This document shows positions 7,357 to 14,655 of a DNA stretch of 17,291 nt, piece by piece. Position numbers and translations under genes: made by a program. The DNA is taken from contig JANNGT010000339.1 of assembly GCA_031404015.1 (NCBI GenBank), positions 1 to 17,291 of the forward strand. The letters run 5' to 3'. The notes below the pieces were generated by a model. The model was given only the letters and a program-made list of their open reading frames with translations, ran no database searches and had not been told where the DNA came from. This DNA comes from RPQJ01 sp031404015. Lineage in GTDB: Bacteria > Pseudomonadota > Gammaproteobacteria > Steroidobacterales > Steroidobacteraceae. Within the stretch, counting starts at the first letter, position 1. The number at the start of each line of letters is the position of its first letter.

Positions 7357-8183
7357 AGCTCTGCGGCTTCGAGATCGGGCACGACCGGCCGTTTTTCCTG
7401 ATTGCGGGCCCGTGTGTCGTCGAGAGCGAAGGCCTCGTCCTCGACATCGCGGGTCGCATGCAGGAACTCACGCGTGAACTCGGGATTCCGTACATCTTCA
7501 AGGCGAGCTACGACAAGGCGAACCGCTCGTCGCAGGCGAGTTTCCGCGGCCCAGGCATCGAGGAAGGCCTGCGCATCCTGTCCGAGGTGAAGCGCCAGCT
7601 CGGCTTGCCCGTGGTCACGGACGTGCACGAAGACACGCCGATGGCCGAGGTGGCCTCGGTCGTCGACATGCTGCAGACGCCCGCGTTCCTGTGCCGCCAG
7701 ACCAACTTCATCCTGAGCGCCTGCAGCCAGGGCAAGCCGGTCAACGTCAAGAAGGGCCAGTTCCTGTCGCCGTGGGAAATGAAGAACGTGATCGAGAAGG
7801 CGCGCTCCACGGGCAACGAGCAGATCATGGCCTGCGAACGCGGCTTTTCATTCGGTTACAACAACCTCGTCTCCGACATGCGCTCGCTCGCCGTCATGCG
7901 TGACTATGCGCCCGTTGTGTTCGACGCCACCCATTCAGTGCAGTTGCCCGGCGGGCAGGGCAGCGCGTCGGGCGGACAGCGCGAGTTCGTGCCGGTGCTG
8001 TCACGCGCGGCCGTCGCCGTGGGCGTGGCCGGTGTTTTCATGGAAACGCATCCCGACCCGGCCAAGGCACTGTCGGATGGCCCCAATGCGTGGCCGCTCG
8101 ACCGCATGCGCTCGTTGCTCGAAGTGCTGGTGCAGCTTGACAGGGCCGTGAAGCAGCGGCCATTTGAGGAATCGACGCTATGA
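7353..8183 (+). CDS. kdsA: 3-deoxy-D-manno-octulosonate 8-phosphate synthase
   Basis: Condenses PEP with arabinose 5-phosphate to give Kdo-8-phosphate for the LPS inner core, so the organism is expected to make LPS. It is a TIM barrel of 276 residues. The early motif is AGPCVVES with Cys21 (codon 7413-7415). In metal-independent enzymes such as that of E. coli this position is Asn (GGMNVLES), whereas the metal-dependent class has Cys, so this one is predicted to need a divalent metal. Other candidate ligands are the His in FDATHSVQLPG, the Glu in VFMETHPDP and the Asp in LSDGPNAW. The start overlaps the pyrG stop (ATGA) and the end overlaps the eno start (ATGA), so translation of all three is probably coupled. 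PEP comes from the next gene's product. Confidence 0.97.
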   Translation: MKLCGFEIGHDRPFFLIAGPCVVESEGLVLDIAGRMQELTRELGIPYIFKASYDKANRSSQASFRGPGIEEGLRILSEVKRQLGLPVVTDVHEDTPMAEVASVVDMLQTPAFLCRQTNFILSACSQGKPVNVKKGQFLSPWEMKNVIEKARSTGNEQIMACERGFSFGYNNLVSDMRSLAVMRDYAPVVFDATHSVQLPGGQGSASGGQREFVPVLSRAAVAVGVAGVFMETHPDPAKALSDGPNAWPLDRMRSLLEVLVQLDRAVKQRPFEESTL

Positions 8184-9478
8184 CGAAGATCATCGACATC
8201 AAGGCCCGCGAGATCATGGACTCGCGCGGCAACCCCACGGTGGAAGCCGACGTGTTTGCTGAGGGCGGCGTGCTCGGACGCGCTGCCGTGCCTTCCGGTG
8301 CTTCGACGGGCACGCGCGAGGCGGTCGAGCTGCGCGACGGCGACAAGAAACGCTACATGGGCAAAGGCGTGCTGCAGGCGGTGATCAACGCCAATGGCGA
8401 ACTGCGCAATGCGCTGCTCGGCCACGACGTGATGGACCAGTCTGGCATCGACGCGACGATGATCCGGCTCGACGGCACCGATACCAAGTCGCGCCTCGGC
8501 GCCAACGCGCTGCTCGCGGTGTCGCTCGCGGCGGCCCACGCGGCCGCGCATGCAGCCCGCAAGAGCCTGTTCCGGCACCTCGGCGGGCCGGGCCGCAAAA
8601 TCATGCCCGTGCCGATGATGAACATCATCAATGGCGGCGCGCATGCCGACAACAGCGTCGACATCCAGGAATTCATGGTGCTGCCGGTCGGCGCGCCGAA
8701 CTTTGCTGAAGCCCTGCGTTGCGGCGCGGAGATCTTCCACACGCTGAAGAAGGTGCTGCACGAGCGCAAGCTCGCCACGGCCGTGGGCGACGAAGGCGGG
8801 TTTGCGCCGAACCTGCCGTCGAACGAAGCCGCGCTCGAAACCATCCTCGAGGCGGTCGAGCGCGCCGGCTACAAGGCCGGCCGCGACGTGTATCTAGGGC
8901 TCGATGTCGCCAGCTCGGAATTCTTCAAGGGCGGCGTCTATCACCTCGAATCGGAAGGGCGCCAGTTCTCGCCGGCACAGTTCGTCGACTACCTCGAAGG
9001 GCTGGTCAACCGGTACCCCATCATCACCGTCGAGGACGGCATGGGCGAGGGCGACTGGGACGGGTGGGCACTGCTCACGCAGCGGCTCGGCAAGCGCATT
9101 CAGCTCGTGGGCGACGACCTGTTCGTGACCAACACGCGGATCCTGCGCGAAGGCATCGACAAGGGAATCGCGAACTCGATCCTGATCAAGCCCAACCAGA
9201 TCGGCACGTTGACCGAAACGCTGGCGGCGATCGACATGGCGGCCGATGCCGGCTACAGCGCGGTCGTGTCGCACCGTTCAGGCGAGACGGAAGACAGCAC
9301 GATTGCCGATCTCGCCGTCGCCACGCGCGCCACCCAGATCAAGACGGGGTCGCTGTGCCGTTCGGACCGCGTCGCCAAGTACAACCAGCTGCTGCGCATC
9401 GAGGCCGAACTCGGGGCAGACGCGAGCTATGCCGGGCGCGAGGCGTTCCCGCTGCCGCTCGCCGTCAGTGGTGCCTGA
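8180..9478 (+). CDS. eno: Enolase
   Basis: Interconverts 2-phosphoglycerate and phosphoenolpyruvate in glycolysis and gluconeogenesis, with Mg2+; in many proteobacteria it is also a degradosome partner. It has 432 residues, the normal length. The N-terminus is IIDIKAREIMDSRGNPTVEADV. Catalytic features are GDEGGFAPN with Glu205, LIKPNQIG with Lys337, and SHRSGETEDSTIADLAV with His365; these lie four residues earlier than in E. coli throughout. The start overlaps the kdsA stop by four bases. The order kdsA-eno-ftsB is conserved across gammaproteobacteria. Nothing is odd in the sequence. Confidence 0.98.
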   Translation: MTKIIDIKAREIMDSRGNPTVEADVFAEGGVLGRAAVPSGASTGTREAVELRDGDKKRYMGKGVLQAVINANGELRNALLGHDVMDQSGIDATMIRLDGTDTKSRLGANALLAVSLAAAHAAAHAARKSLFRHLGGPGRKIMPVPMMNIINGGAHADNSVDIQEFMVLPVGAPNFAEALRCGAEIFHTLKKVLHERKLATAVGDEGGFAPNLPSNEAALETILEAVERAGYKAGRDVYLGLDVASSEFFKGGVYHLESEGRQFSPAQFVDYLEGLVNRYPIITVEDGMGEGDWDGWALLTQRLGKRIQLVGDDLFVTNTRILREGIDKGIANSILIKPNQIGTLTETLAAIDMAADAGYSAVVSHRSGETEDSTIADLAVATRATQIKTGSLCRSDRVAKYNQLLRIEAELGADASYAGREAFPLPLAVSGA

Positions 9479-9509
9479 TGCACCCGGAATCTGCTACTCT
9501 TTTCCTCCC

Positions 9510-9866
9510 ATGACCATCCGGATCATGGCGGGGCTGCTGGCGGTAGTGCTGACACTGCTGCAATACCGTATCTGGGCGTCACCCGACGGCATGCGCGAAG
9601 TCTGGCGCATCGAGCAGGCCATCGCAGCGCAGACGGCCGAAAACACCACGCTGGAAACGCGCAACCGCACGCTCGCGGCCGAGGTGCGCGACCTCAAAGA
9701 GGGACGCAAGGCCCTCGAGGAACGCGCGCGCACGGTGCTGGGCATGGTCAAGTCGAACGAGACGTTCTTCCAGGTCGTGCCGCCTGCACAGACGGGCGCG
9801 GATGCACCCGTGCCGCCCGGCGAACCCGCACCGGTAAAAAGGACGGCCCAGGCCACCTTGCCGTGA
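9510..9866 (+). CDS. ftsB: Cell division protein FtsB
   Basis: A small bitopic inner-membrane protein of the divisome that pairs with FtsL and FtsQ. It has 118 residues, against about 103 in E. coli. The N-terminal membrane segment IMAGLLAVVLTLLQYRIW is at about residues 5-22, followed by a periplasmic coiled coil (about 28-65, rich in Glu, Arg and Leu with heptad spacing) and the family ending ALEERARTVLGMVKSNETFFQVV. The last ~25 residues form a Pro/Ala-rich tail. The ATG at 9510 is preferred because it places the membrane segment at the N-terminus as in the family; longer in-frame forms run into eno. There is no Shine-Dalgarno sequence (leader CTTTTCCTCCC). The stop overlaps the ispD GTG start (GTGA). 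Confidence 0.93.
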   Translation: MTIRIMAGLLAVVLTLLQYRIWASPDGMREVWRIEQAIAAQTAENTTLETRNRTLAAEVRDLKEGRKALEERARTVLGMVKSNETFFQVVPPAQTGADAPVPPGEPAPVKRTAQATLP

Positions 9867-10564
9867 CCGCCGCGGTCCGGCGTTGGGCCATCGTGCCCGC
9901 AGCGGGCCAAGGCGCGCGATTTGGCGCCGCGTTGCCCAAGCAGTATTCACTGTTGCTCGATCGCCCTGTCCTTTCCTGGACATTGTCTGCATTGCTGGCC
10001 GAACCCCGCATCGACGCCATCGTCGTCGCGCTCGCGGCTGGTGACGAACATTGGCGAACCCTCCCTGAAATGTCCGACCCGCGCGTCCGCCGCTGCACGG
10101 GCGGCACAAAACGTGAGCACTCCGTCGCGAACGGACTGCAGGCGATCGCGCACGAGGCGCACGAGACCGACTGGGTGCTGGTGCACGATGCGGCCCGTCC
10201 CTGCCTGCGACGCGACGACCTGGCGCAGCTGCTGGACACGCTCGACTCCGACCATGTGGGCGGTCTGCTCGCCGTGCCCGTCAGCGACACGCTCAAGCGT
10301 GCCGACGGTGCGCAGCGGGTCGAGGCGACGGTTGCACGCGACCAGCTCTGGCGCGCGCTCACGCCGCAGATGTTCCGGTTCGGCCTGCTGCGGCGCGCAC
10401 TGGGCCTGTGCATGGACCGTGACCGTCCAGTGACCGACGAGGCCTCCGCCATCGAGAGCCTGGGCCTGCGACCGCGGCTGCTGCGCGGTCATGCGGACAA
10501 CATCAAGGTTACGAATCCGGAGGACGCTGCACTGGCCGAGGCGATCCTTGCGGCAAAAAAATGA
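9863..10564 (+). CDS. ispD: 2-C-methyl-D-erythritol 4-phosphate cytidylyltransferase
   Basis: Third step of the MEP isoprenoid pathway: transfers CMP from CTP to MEP. It has 233 residues, a normal length. The nucleotide-binding start VPAAGQGARFG (residues 11-21) with Arg19 and Lys26 (PKQY), then VHDAARP (107-113), TDEASAIE and the C-terminal IKVTNPEDAALAEAIL, are diagnostic. The GTG start at 9863 overlaps the ftsB stop by four bases. The last codons lie in a run of seven A (10555-10561) directly before TGA. It is followed 32 bases later by ispF; the two are separate genes, not the IspDF fusion seen in some other proteobacteria. Confidence 0.97.
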   Translation: MTAAVRRWAIVPAAGQGARFGAALPKQYSLLLDRPVLSWTLSALLAEPRIDAIVVALAAGDEHWRTLPEMSDPRVRRCTGGTKREHSVANGLQAIAHEAHETDWVLVHDAARPCLRRDDLAQLLDTLDSDHVGGLLAVPVSDTLKRADGAQRVEATVARDQLWRALTPQMFRFGLLRRALGLCMDRDRPVTDEASAIESLGLRPRLLRGHADNIKVTNPEDAALAEAILAAKK

Positions 10565-10596
10565 CACGCGGCCACTAGCGAGAAGGGGGGACGTCG

Positions 10597-11103
10597 ATGA
10601 GGGTGGGAATTGGTTACGACGTGCACGCATTCACGGCAGGCGACCATGTGACGCTGGGTGGGGTGCGCATCCCGCACACGCAGGGAGTGCGTGCGCACTC
10701 GGACGGCGACGTGGCACTGCACGCATTGTGCGACGCGCTGCTGGGAGCGATGGGCCTGGGCGACATCGGCGAGCATTTTCCGGACACTGATCCGCGCTGG
10801 AAGGGCGCCGACAGCCGCCTCTTCCTGCGCCATTGCGCTGCGTTGTTGCGCGAGCACGGCTGGCGTTTCGTCAATGCCGACCTGACCGTGCTGGCGGAAG
10901 TGCCGCGGCTCGGGCCGTACCGCGTGCACATGCGGCAGCACATCGCCGACGATCTGGGCACGCGCATCGACCGCATCAACGTCAAGGCAACGACGGCAGA
11001 AGGCCTTGGCGCCATCGGGCGCCGGGAGGGACTCGCCTGCCAGGCCATCGTGCTGCTCGCGTACGGTGAGAACGCCCGGTTGCACGGACAGAACGGGCAT
11101 TGA
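10597..11103 (+). CDS. ispF: 2-C-methyl-D-erythritol 2,4-cyclodiphosphate synthase
   Basis: Cyclises CDP-ME 2-phosphate to MEcPP, releasing CMP; works as a trimer with a zinc ion at subunit interfaces. It has 168 residues, slightly longer than the usual ~159 through a short C-terminal tail. Zinc ligands are visible as Asp8 and His10 in GYDVHAF and His42 in HSDGDVALHA. Also present are GDIGEHFPDTDP and the C-terminal INVKATTAEGLGAIGRREG. The ATG at 10597 has the best Shine-Dalgarno sequence of the cluster (AAGGGGGG, six bases before the start). The last codon and stop overlap the truD start (TTGA). Confidence 0.98.
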   Translation: MRVGIGYDVHAFTAGDHVTLGGVRIPHTQGVRAHSDGDVALHALCDALLGAMGLGDIGEHFPDTDPRWKGADSRLFLRHCAALLREHGWRFVNADLTVLAEVPRLGPYRVHMRQHIADDLGTRIDRINVKATTAEGLGAIGRREGLACQAIVLLAYGENARLHGQNGH

Positions 11104-12146
11104 ACGCAGTGGATTGCGCGCTCGGCCCGCCGCCCGCCACGGGGCGGATTCGCCGCGAGCCCGAGGACTTTTTCGTCGAGGAACTGCTCGGCTTCGAACC
11201 GGATGGCGCAGGCGGCCATGCGTTGCTGAGCGTCGAGAAGCGCGGTGCGAATTCGGGTTGGGTGGCGGCGCAGTTGGCGCAGCATGCCGGGGTCGCGCCG
11301 CGTGACGTCGGTTTCTCGGGCCACAAGGATCGTCACGCGCTGACGCGCCAGGCGTTTTCAGTGCCGCTGCCGCTGCAGGCCGATGTCGCGGGTTGCACGG
11401 CGTGGCAAGGCGAAGGCTACACCGTGCTCGCTGCGCACCGGCACAGTCGCAAGCTGCGTCCTGGTTCACACCGTGCCAATCGGTTCGAGTTGCGCATCGT
11501 CGAACTGCGAGGAGAGCGCATTGCGATCGAAACGACGCTCGCAGCGATTCGCGAGCGCGGCGTGCCCAATTACTTCGGACCGCAACGGTTCGGCCGCGAC
11601 GGCAGCAACCTTCGCCGCGCGCAGGAGTGGGCCGGCGGCGGCACGGCTCCACGGGATCGCTCGCAGAAGAGCTTCCTGCTGTCCGCAGCGCGCAGCCACG
11701 TGTTCAACGCCGTGCTGGCTGCGCGCGTTGCGGCCGGACACTGGGACCGGTTGCTGCCGGGCGAGGCGGTCATGCTGGACGGGCGCCGCAGTTTCTTCAT
11801 TGCCGACGAAATTGACGCAGCACTGGCAGCACGTTGCGTCGCGCAGGACGTGCACCCGAGCGGTCCGCTGCCCGGTCGCGGTGAGTCACCTGCGAGTGGA
11901 GCCGCGCGTGATTTCGAGGACGGGGTGGCCGCGCCCCATGCAGGGCTGGTCGCATTGCTGGCCCAGGAGCGCATGGATCACGAGAGGCGCAGCCTGCGCC
12001 TGCCAGTGCGCGAATTCGACTGGTCATTCGACAACGACGATTCGCTGGTGCTGCGATTTGTGCTGCCGCGCGGCACGTTCGCGACCGCTGTCCTGCACGA
12101 AGTGCTGGCGGACGCCTGGGATGCAGGCGAGGGCGGCGAGGATTAG
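11100..12146 (+). CDS. truD: tRNA pseudouridine(13) synthase
   Basis: Converts U13 of tRNA(Glu) to pseudouridine. It has 348 residues, against 349 in E. coli. The family motif FSGHKDRHALTRQ carries the catalytic Asp77 (codon 11328-11330). NYFGPQRFGRDGSNL and the TRUD insertion domain follow, and the C-terminus contains LRLPVREFDWSF and LRFVLPRGTFAT. The start is taken as TTG at 11100, overlapping the ispF stop by four bases; a GTG at 11109 is an alternative that would shorten the protein by three residues. Either is compatible with the family N-terminus, which begins shortly before the REPEDFFVEE motif. It converges with the minus-strand Smr gene, leaving only 16 bases between stops. Confidence 0.96.
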   Translation: MNAVDCALGPPPATGRIRREPEDFFVEELLGFEPDGAGGHALLSVEKRGANSGWVAAQLAQHAGVAPRDVGFSGHKDRHALTRQAFSVPLPLQADVAGCTAWQGEGYTVLAAHRHSRKLRPGSHRANRFELRIVELRGERIAIETTLAAIRERGVPNYFGPQRFGRDGSNLRRAQEWAGGGTAPRDRSQKSFLLSAARSHVFNAVLAARVAAGHWDRLLPGEAVMLDGRRSFFIADEIDAALAARCVAQDVHPSGPLPGRGESPASGAARDFEDGVAAPHAGLVALLAQERMDHERRSLRLPVREFDWSFDNDDSLVLRFVLPRGTFATAVLHEVLADAWDAGEGGED

Positions 12147-12162
12147 CGCGCCACCTGGCAGC

Positions 12163-12702
12163 TCAGCTCAGCAGCACGTAGAGCGCGCCGGTGCCCCCAT
12201 CGGCAGGACGCGCGCTGGTATACGCGGCGACGTTGTCGATCTGCCGCAGCCAGTGACTGACCGCGACCTTGAGCACCGGCCCTCCGGGACCGGAGCGCAG
12301 TCCCTTGCCGTGGATGATGCGCACGCAGTGCAGCTGGCGCACCACGCAGTCGCCGATGAATTCGCGCAAGGCATCGAACGCAGGGTGCAGGTGCATGCCG
12401 TGCAGATCGCATTCGGCCTCGAGCGCGAACTGGCCACGCTTGAGCTTGCGCAGCACCTCGTCACGCACGCCCGTGCGCCGGAACTGCAGGCGATCTTCCG
12501 CGTCGACGCCAACCGGATCCCCGGACCACGACCGGTTTTCAAGCAGCACGTGCTGCCGTTCGGCACGTGCGTAGCGTGCGATCGGGCGTGGCTTGGGACC
12601 GGCCGGAGCCGTCGGCTTTCGGGCAAGCGGCCGCACGCCCTGCATGGCACGGCGGAACGCCTGCGGGTCGTCATCCCCTTGCGGCGGGTCCTGCTTCGAC
12701 AT
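12163..12702 (-). CDS. Smr-domain protein (SmrA/YdaL-like)
   Basis: A 179-residue soluble protein. The N-terminal ~90 residues are polar and Pro/Arg-rich (probably flexible), followed by the Smr domain with its two hallmark motifs, DLHG (residues 99-102) and HGKG (131-134). Stand-alone Smr proteins are DNA or RNA nicking-type nucleases related to the MutS2 C-terminus; the substrate of this one cannot be told from sequence. The ATG at 12702 (MSKQDPPQG) is chosen because related proteins have a similar short polar leader and because the likely promoter lies just upstream; the open frame extends to 12807 through that promoter. A GGAAG is 14 bases before the start, farther than ideal. The gene is divergent from surE. 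Confidence 0.92.
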   Translation of the reverse strand: MSKQDPPQGDDDPQAFRRAMQGVRPLARKPTAPAGPKPRPIARYARAERQHVLLENRSWSGDPVGVDAEDRLQFRRTGVRDEVLRKLKRGQFALEAECDLHGMHLHPAFDALREFIGDCVVRQLHCVRIIHGKGLRSGPGGPVLKVAVSHWLRQIDNVAAYTSARPADGGTGALYVLLS

Positions 12703-12717
12703 GTGGTTCGAGTTCGC

Positions 12718-12747
12718 TTCCGAGGCGGGCGGGGATTCCAGTATAGT
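12718..12747 (+). promoter_or_regulatory. Candidate promoter for surE
   Basis: A near-consensus -10 box TATAGT (12742-12747) lies 18 bases after a weak -35 TTCCGA (12718-12723). Transcription would begin about 12754, giving a leader of about 60 bases before the surE ATG. The AT-rich box is conspicuous in an otherwise GC-rich gap and overlaps the opposing promoter. Confidence 0.5.
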
Positions 12748-12767
12748 TGTGCGGCGTTCGTGGCCAA
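12740..12767 (-). promoter_or_regulatory. Candidate promoter for the Smr-domain gene
   Basis: Read on the minus strand, TTGGCC (12767-12762) is followed after 16 bases by TATACT (12745-12740). Transcription would start near 12733, about 30 bases before the ATG at 12702. The -10 overlaps that of surE in the quasi-palindrome AGTATAGT. Confidence 0.45.
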
Positions 12768-12812
12768 CCCCGCTGTCGCTGGGGCCCAGATAACGATACG
12801 GTCCCACGCCAC

Positions 12813-13571
12813 ATGAGAATCCTGGTCAGCAACGACGATGGCTATCGCGCCGAGGGCTTGCAGTGCCTCGTCGACGCGTTGCAGCCGCTCGCGCAGGTGA
12901 CCGTCGTGGCTCCGGACCGCAACCGCAGCGGTGCCAGCAATTCCCTGACCCTCGACGTGCCGCTGCGCGTGGCGGAGTATGGTGAGCGCCGTTACTTCGT
13001 CAACGGCACCCCCACCGACTGTGTCCATCTAGCCATCTCCGGACTTTTCGCGAGCGAGCTCGAGCACGACATGGTCGTGTCCGGGATCAATGACGGCGCC
13101 AACCTCGGTGACGACGTGTTGTATTCCGGCACCGTCGCTGCCGCCGTCGAGGGACGCTTCCTCGGGCTGCCCGCCATCGCGATCTCGCTCGTCGTGCGTG
13201 AGCGCCGGCAGTTCGACACGGCCGCGCGCGTCGCCAGCGAACTGCTGCTGCGCCTGCAGCGCTCGCCGCTGCACTCATCGATGATCCTGAACGTCAACGT
13301 GCCCGACTTGCCATACGAGCAGCTGCGCGGCGTCAAGGCGACTCGGCTCGGGCATCGGCATCGTTCGGCACCCGTGCTGCGCGCCTCCGATCCGCGCGGC
13401 CGTGCGGTGTATTGGGTCGGGCCCGCCGGCGAAGGGGCCGATGCGGGCGAGGGCACGGACTTCCACGCCGTCGCCAATGGATTCGTGTCGGTGACACCGC
13501 TGCAGGTGGACCTGACACGGCATGCGGCGATTGGCGAAATCGGCGAATGGCTCGCGGGTCGGGGCGAGTGA
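12813..13571 (+). CDS. surE: 5'/3'-nucleotidase SurE
   Basis: A metal-dependent phosphatase that removes phosphate from nucleoside 5'- and 3'-monophosphates and some polyphosphates; it is linked to stationary-phase survival. It has 252 residues, a normal length. The start MRILVSNDDG places the metal-binding Asp8-Asp9 pair exactly as in the family. Ser42 in GASNSLTL and Asn97 in GINDGANLG are the other expected ligands, followed by SGTVAAAVEG. The family start fixes the ATG at 12813 although no Shine-Dalgarno sequence is seen. Thirteen bases separate it from pcm, the usual partner in gammaproteobacteria. Confidence 0.97.
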   Translation: MRILVSNDDGYRAEGLQCLVDALQPLAQVTVVAPDRNRSGASNSLTLDVPLRVAEYGERRYFVNGTPTDCVHLAISGLFASELEHDMVVSGINDGANLGDDVLYSGTVAAAVEGRFLGLPAIAISLVVRERRQFDTAARVASELLLRLQRSPLHSSMILNVNVPDLPYEQLRGVKATRLGHRHRSAPVLRASDPRGRAVYWVGPAGEGADAGEGTDFHAVANGFVSVTPLQVDLTRHAAIGEIGEWLAGRGE

Positions 13572-13584
13572 GCAGCCCACGCCC

Positions 13585-14253
13585 ATGATGAAAGACCAGA
13601 GCAGGGTCAGCGGCATCGGCATGACGTCGGCCCGCACGCGCGAGCGGCTCGTCGCCCGCCTGCGCGAGCAGGGCATTACCGACAACGAAGTGCTGGAGCG
13701 CATCCGCAGCGTGCCGCGCCACCTGTTCGTCGACGAGGCGCTTGCAAGCCGTGCCTATGAGGACACCGCGCTGCCGATCGGCCACGCCCAGACCATCTCG
13801 CAGCCCTACATCGTCGCGCGCATGACGCAGTCACTGCTCGAGGCAGGCAAACCGCGCAAGGTGCTCGAAGTAGGGACGGGCTGCGGCTACCAGACGGCTG
13901 TGCTCGCGCCGCTGGTGGTCACGCTGTACAGCGTCGAGCGCATCGCGGCCCTGCAGCTCAAGGCGCGACAGGTGCTGCGCGACCTGCGCATCGCCAACGT
14001 GTACATGAAGCATGGCGACGGCTTCGAAGGCTGGGCGGCGCATGCGCCCTTCGATGGCATCATCGTCGCAGCGGCGGCGTATGCCGTGCCGCCGGCACTG
14101 CTGGAACAGCTTGCGGATGGCGGACGGCTCGTGATTCCCGTTGGCAACGATCGCGAACAGCAACTGCTGCGCATCACGCGACGCGGCGACCGCTACGAGC
14201 GCGAGGTGCTCGGCGCCGTCGTGTTCGTGCCATTGCTGCAGGGCCTCGCCTGA
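13585..14253 (+). CDS. pcm: Protein-L-isoaspartate O-methyltransferase
   Basis: Uses S-adenosylmethionine to methylate L-isoaspartyl residues in aged proteins, starting their repair. It has 222 residues. Landmarks are LPIGHAQTISQPYIVARM with the conserved TIS (residues 70-72), the SAM-binding motif VLEVGTGCGYQ (93-103; many homologues have Ser where this has Cys), and VPPALLEQLADGGRLVIPVG. The start could be ATG 13585, the adjacent ATG 13588, or ATG 13621 (MTSARTRERL, where many homologues begin); 13585 is used because the residues between look homologous (SGIGMTS). It is downstream of surE and probably cotranscribed. The nlpD-rpoS genes that often follow are absent. Confidence 0.96.
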   Translation: MMKDQSRVSGIGMTSARTRERLVARLREQGITDNEVLERIRSVPRHLFVDEALASRAYEDTALPIGHAQTISQPYIVARMTQSLLEAGKPRKVLEVGTGCGYQTAVLAPLVVTLYSVERIAALQLKARQVLRDLRIANVYMKHGDGFEGWAAHAPFDGIIVAAAAYAVPPALLEQLADGGRLVIPVGNDREQQLLRITRRGDRYEREVLGAVVFVPLLQGLA

Positions 14254-14270
14254 GGTCCCGTCGTCAGGCG
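14247..14270. terminator. Possible shared hairpin between convergent pcm and DUF498 gene
   Basis: CGCCTGA (14247-14253) and TCAGGCG (14264-14270) are a perfect 7-bp inverted repeat with a 10-base loop. Each arm contains a stop codon, TGA of pcm on the plus strand and TGA of the opposing gene on the minus strand. There is no T-run, so intrinsic termination is uncertain. Confidence 0.3.
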
Positions 14271-14635
14271 ACGATCAGCGCGGCAGCCACGTTCCTGCCT
14301 TCGGCGACCAGCACGTTGTACGTGCGGCAGGCGGCGGAGGTATCCATGACTTCCACGCCGATGCGCTGCTCGAAGAGGATGCGGAGGATCTGCGAGTCGG
14401 GGAACTGCTGCCGTGCCCCGGTGCCAAGCAGCACTACCTCTGGCGCGAGTCCCAGCAGCGCCTCGAGGTCGGCGGCCGCCAGGTCCTGCACGGCGCGCGG
14501 TCGCCACGGCGCAATCAGTGCGGTCGCGGTGACGATGACGCTGGTGGCATGCGCGGTTTCGCCGATGCGCACCTGGCCCGCGCCGTAACTGCGGATCAGG
14601 TTGGTGCCCGTCGAATTTTCCAGCTGGAGCTTCAT
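14264..14635 (-). CDS. Mth938/DUF498-family protein (Xcc1710-like)
   Basis: A 123-residue protein of the Mth938-like/NDUFAF3 fold family (DUF498). The conserved parts are the mid-region VVLLGTGARQQFP and the C-terminal GVEVMDTSAACRTYNVLVAEGR followed by a hydrophobic VAAALIV strand. The mitochondrial member NDUFAF3 helps assemble respiratory complex I, but the job of bacterial single-domain members is not established, so no function is given here. The ATG at 14635 (MKLQLENS) is chosen; an in-frame ATG at 14653 would add six residues, and the longer open frame to 14776 overlaps the divergent gene. It converges with pcm (10 bases apart) and diverges from the rpfE-type gene. Confidence 0.9.
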   Translation of the reverse strand: MKLQLENSTGTNLIRSYGAGQVRIGETAHATSVIVTATALIAPWRPRAVQDLAAADLEALLGLAPEVVLLGTGARQQFPDSQILRILFEQRIGVEVMDTSAACRTYNVLVAEGRNVAAALIVA

Positions 14636-14636
14636 G

Positions 14637-14655
14637 ATCGTACGATATCGCATGC
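14637..14655. promoter_or_regulatory. Overlapping palindromes in the DUF498/rpfE divergent gap
   Basis: Three perfect palindromes overlap: ATCGTACGAT (14637-14646), CGATATCG (14643-14650) and GCATGC (14650-14655). They lie directly upstream of the minus-strand start at 14635, within the only 69 bases available for both divergent promoters. This could be an operator, or chance; no recognised family site. Confidence 0.25.

Noticed and set aside
10555..10564. Run of seven A at the end of ispD as a slippage site or hidden IspDF fusion
   Set aside because: A -1 shift ends after five codons (TAG at 10576), and a +1 shift enters a frame that is not that of ispF. Neither one more nor one fewer A would fuse ispD to ispF, so it is simply the Lys-Lys end of IspD.
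11383..12816. 477-residue plus-strand frame spanning truD and the Smr gene
   Set aside because: Out of frame with truD and antisense to the Smr gene, both of which have clear catalytic motifs. The frame is a composition shadow.
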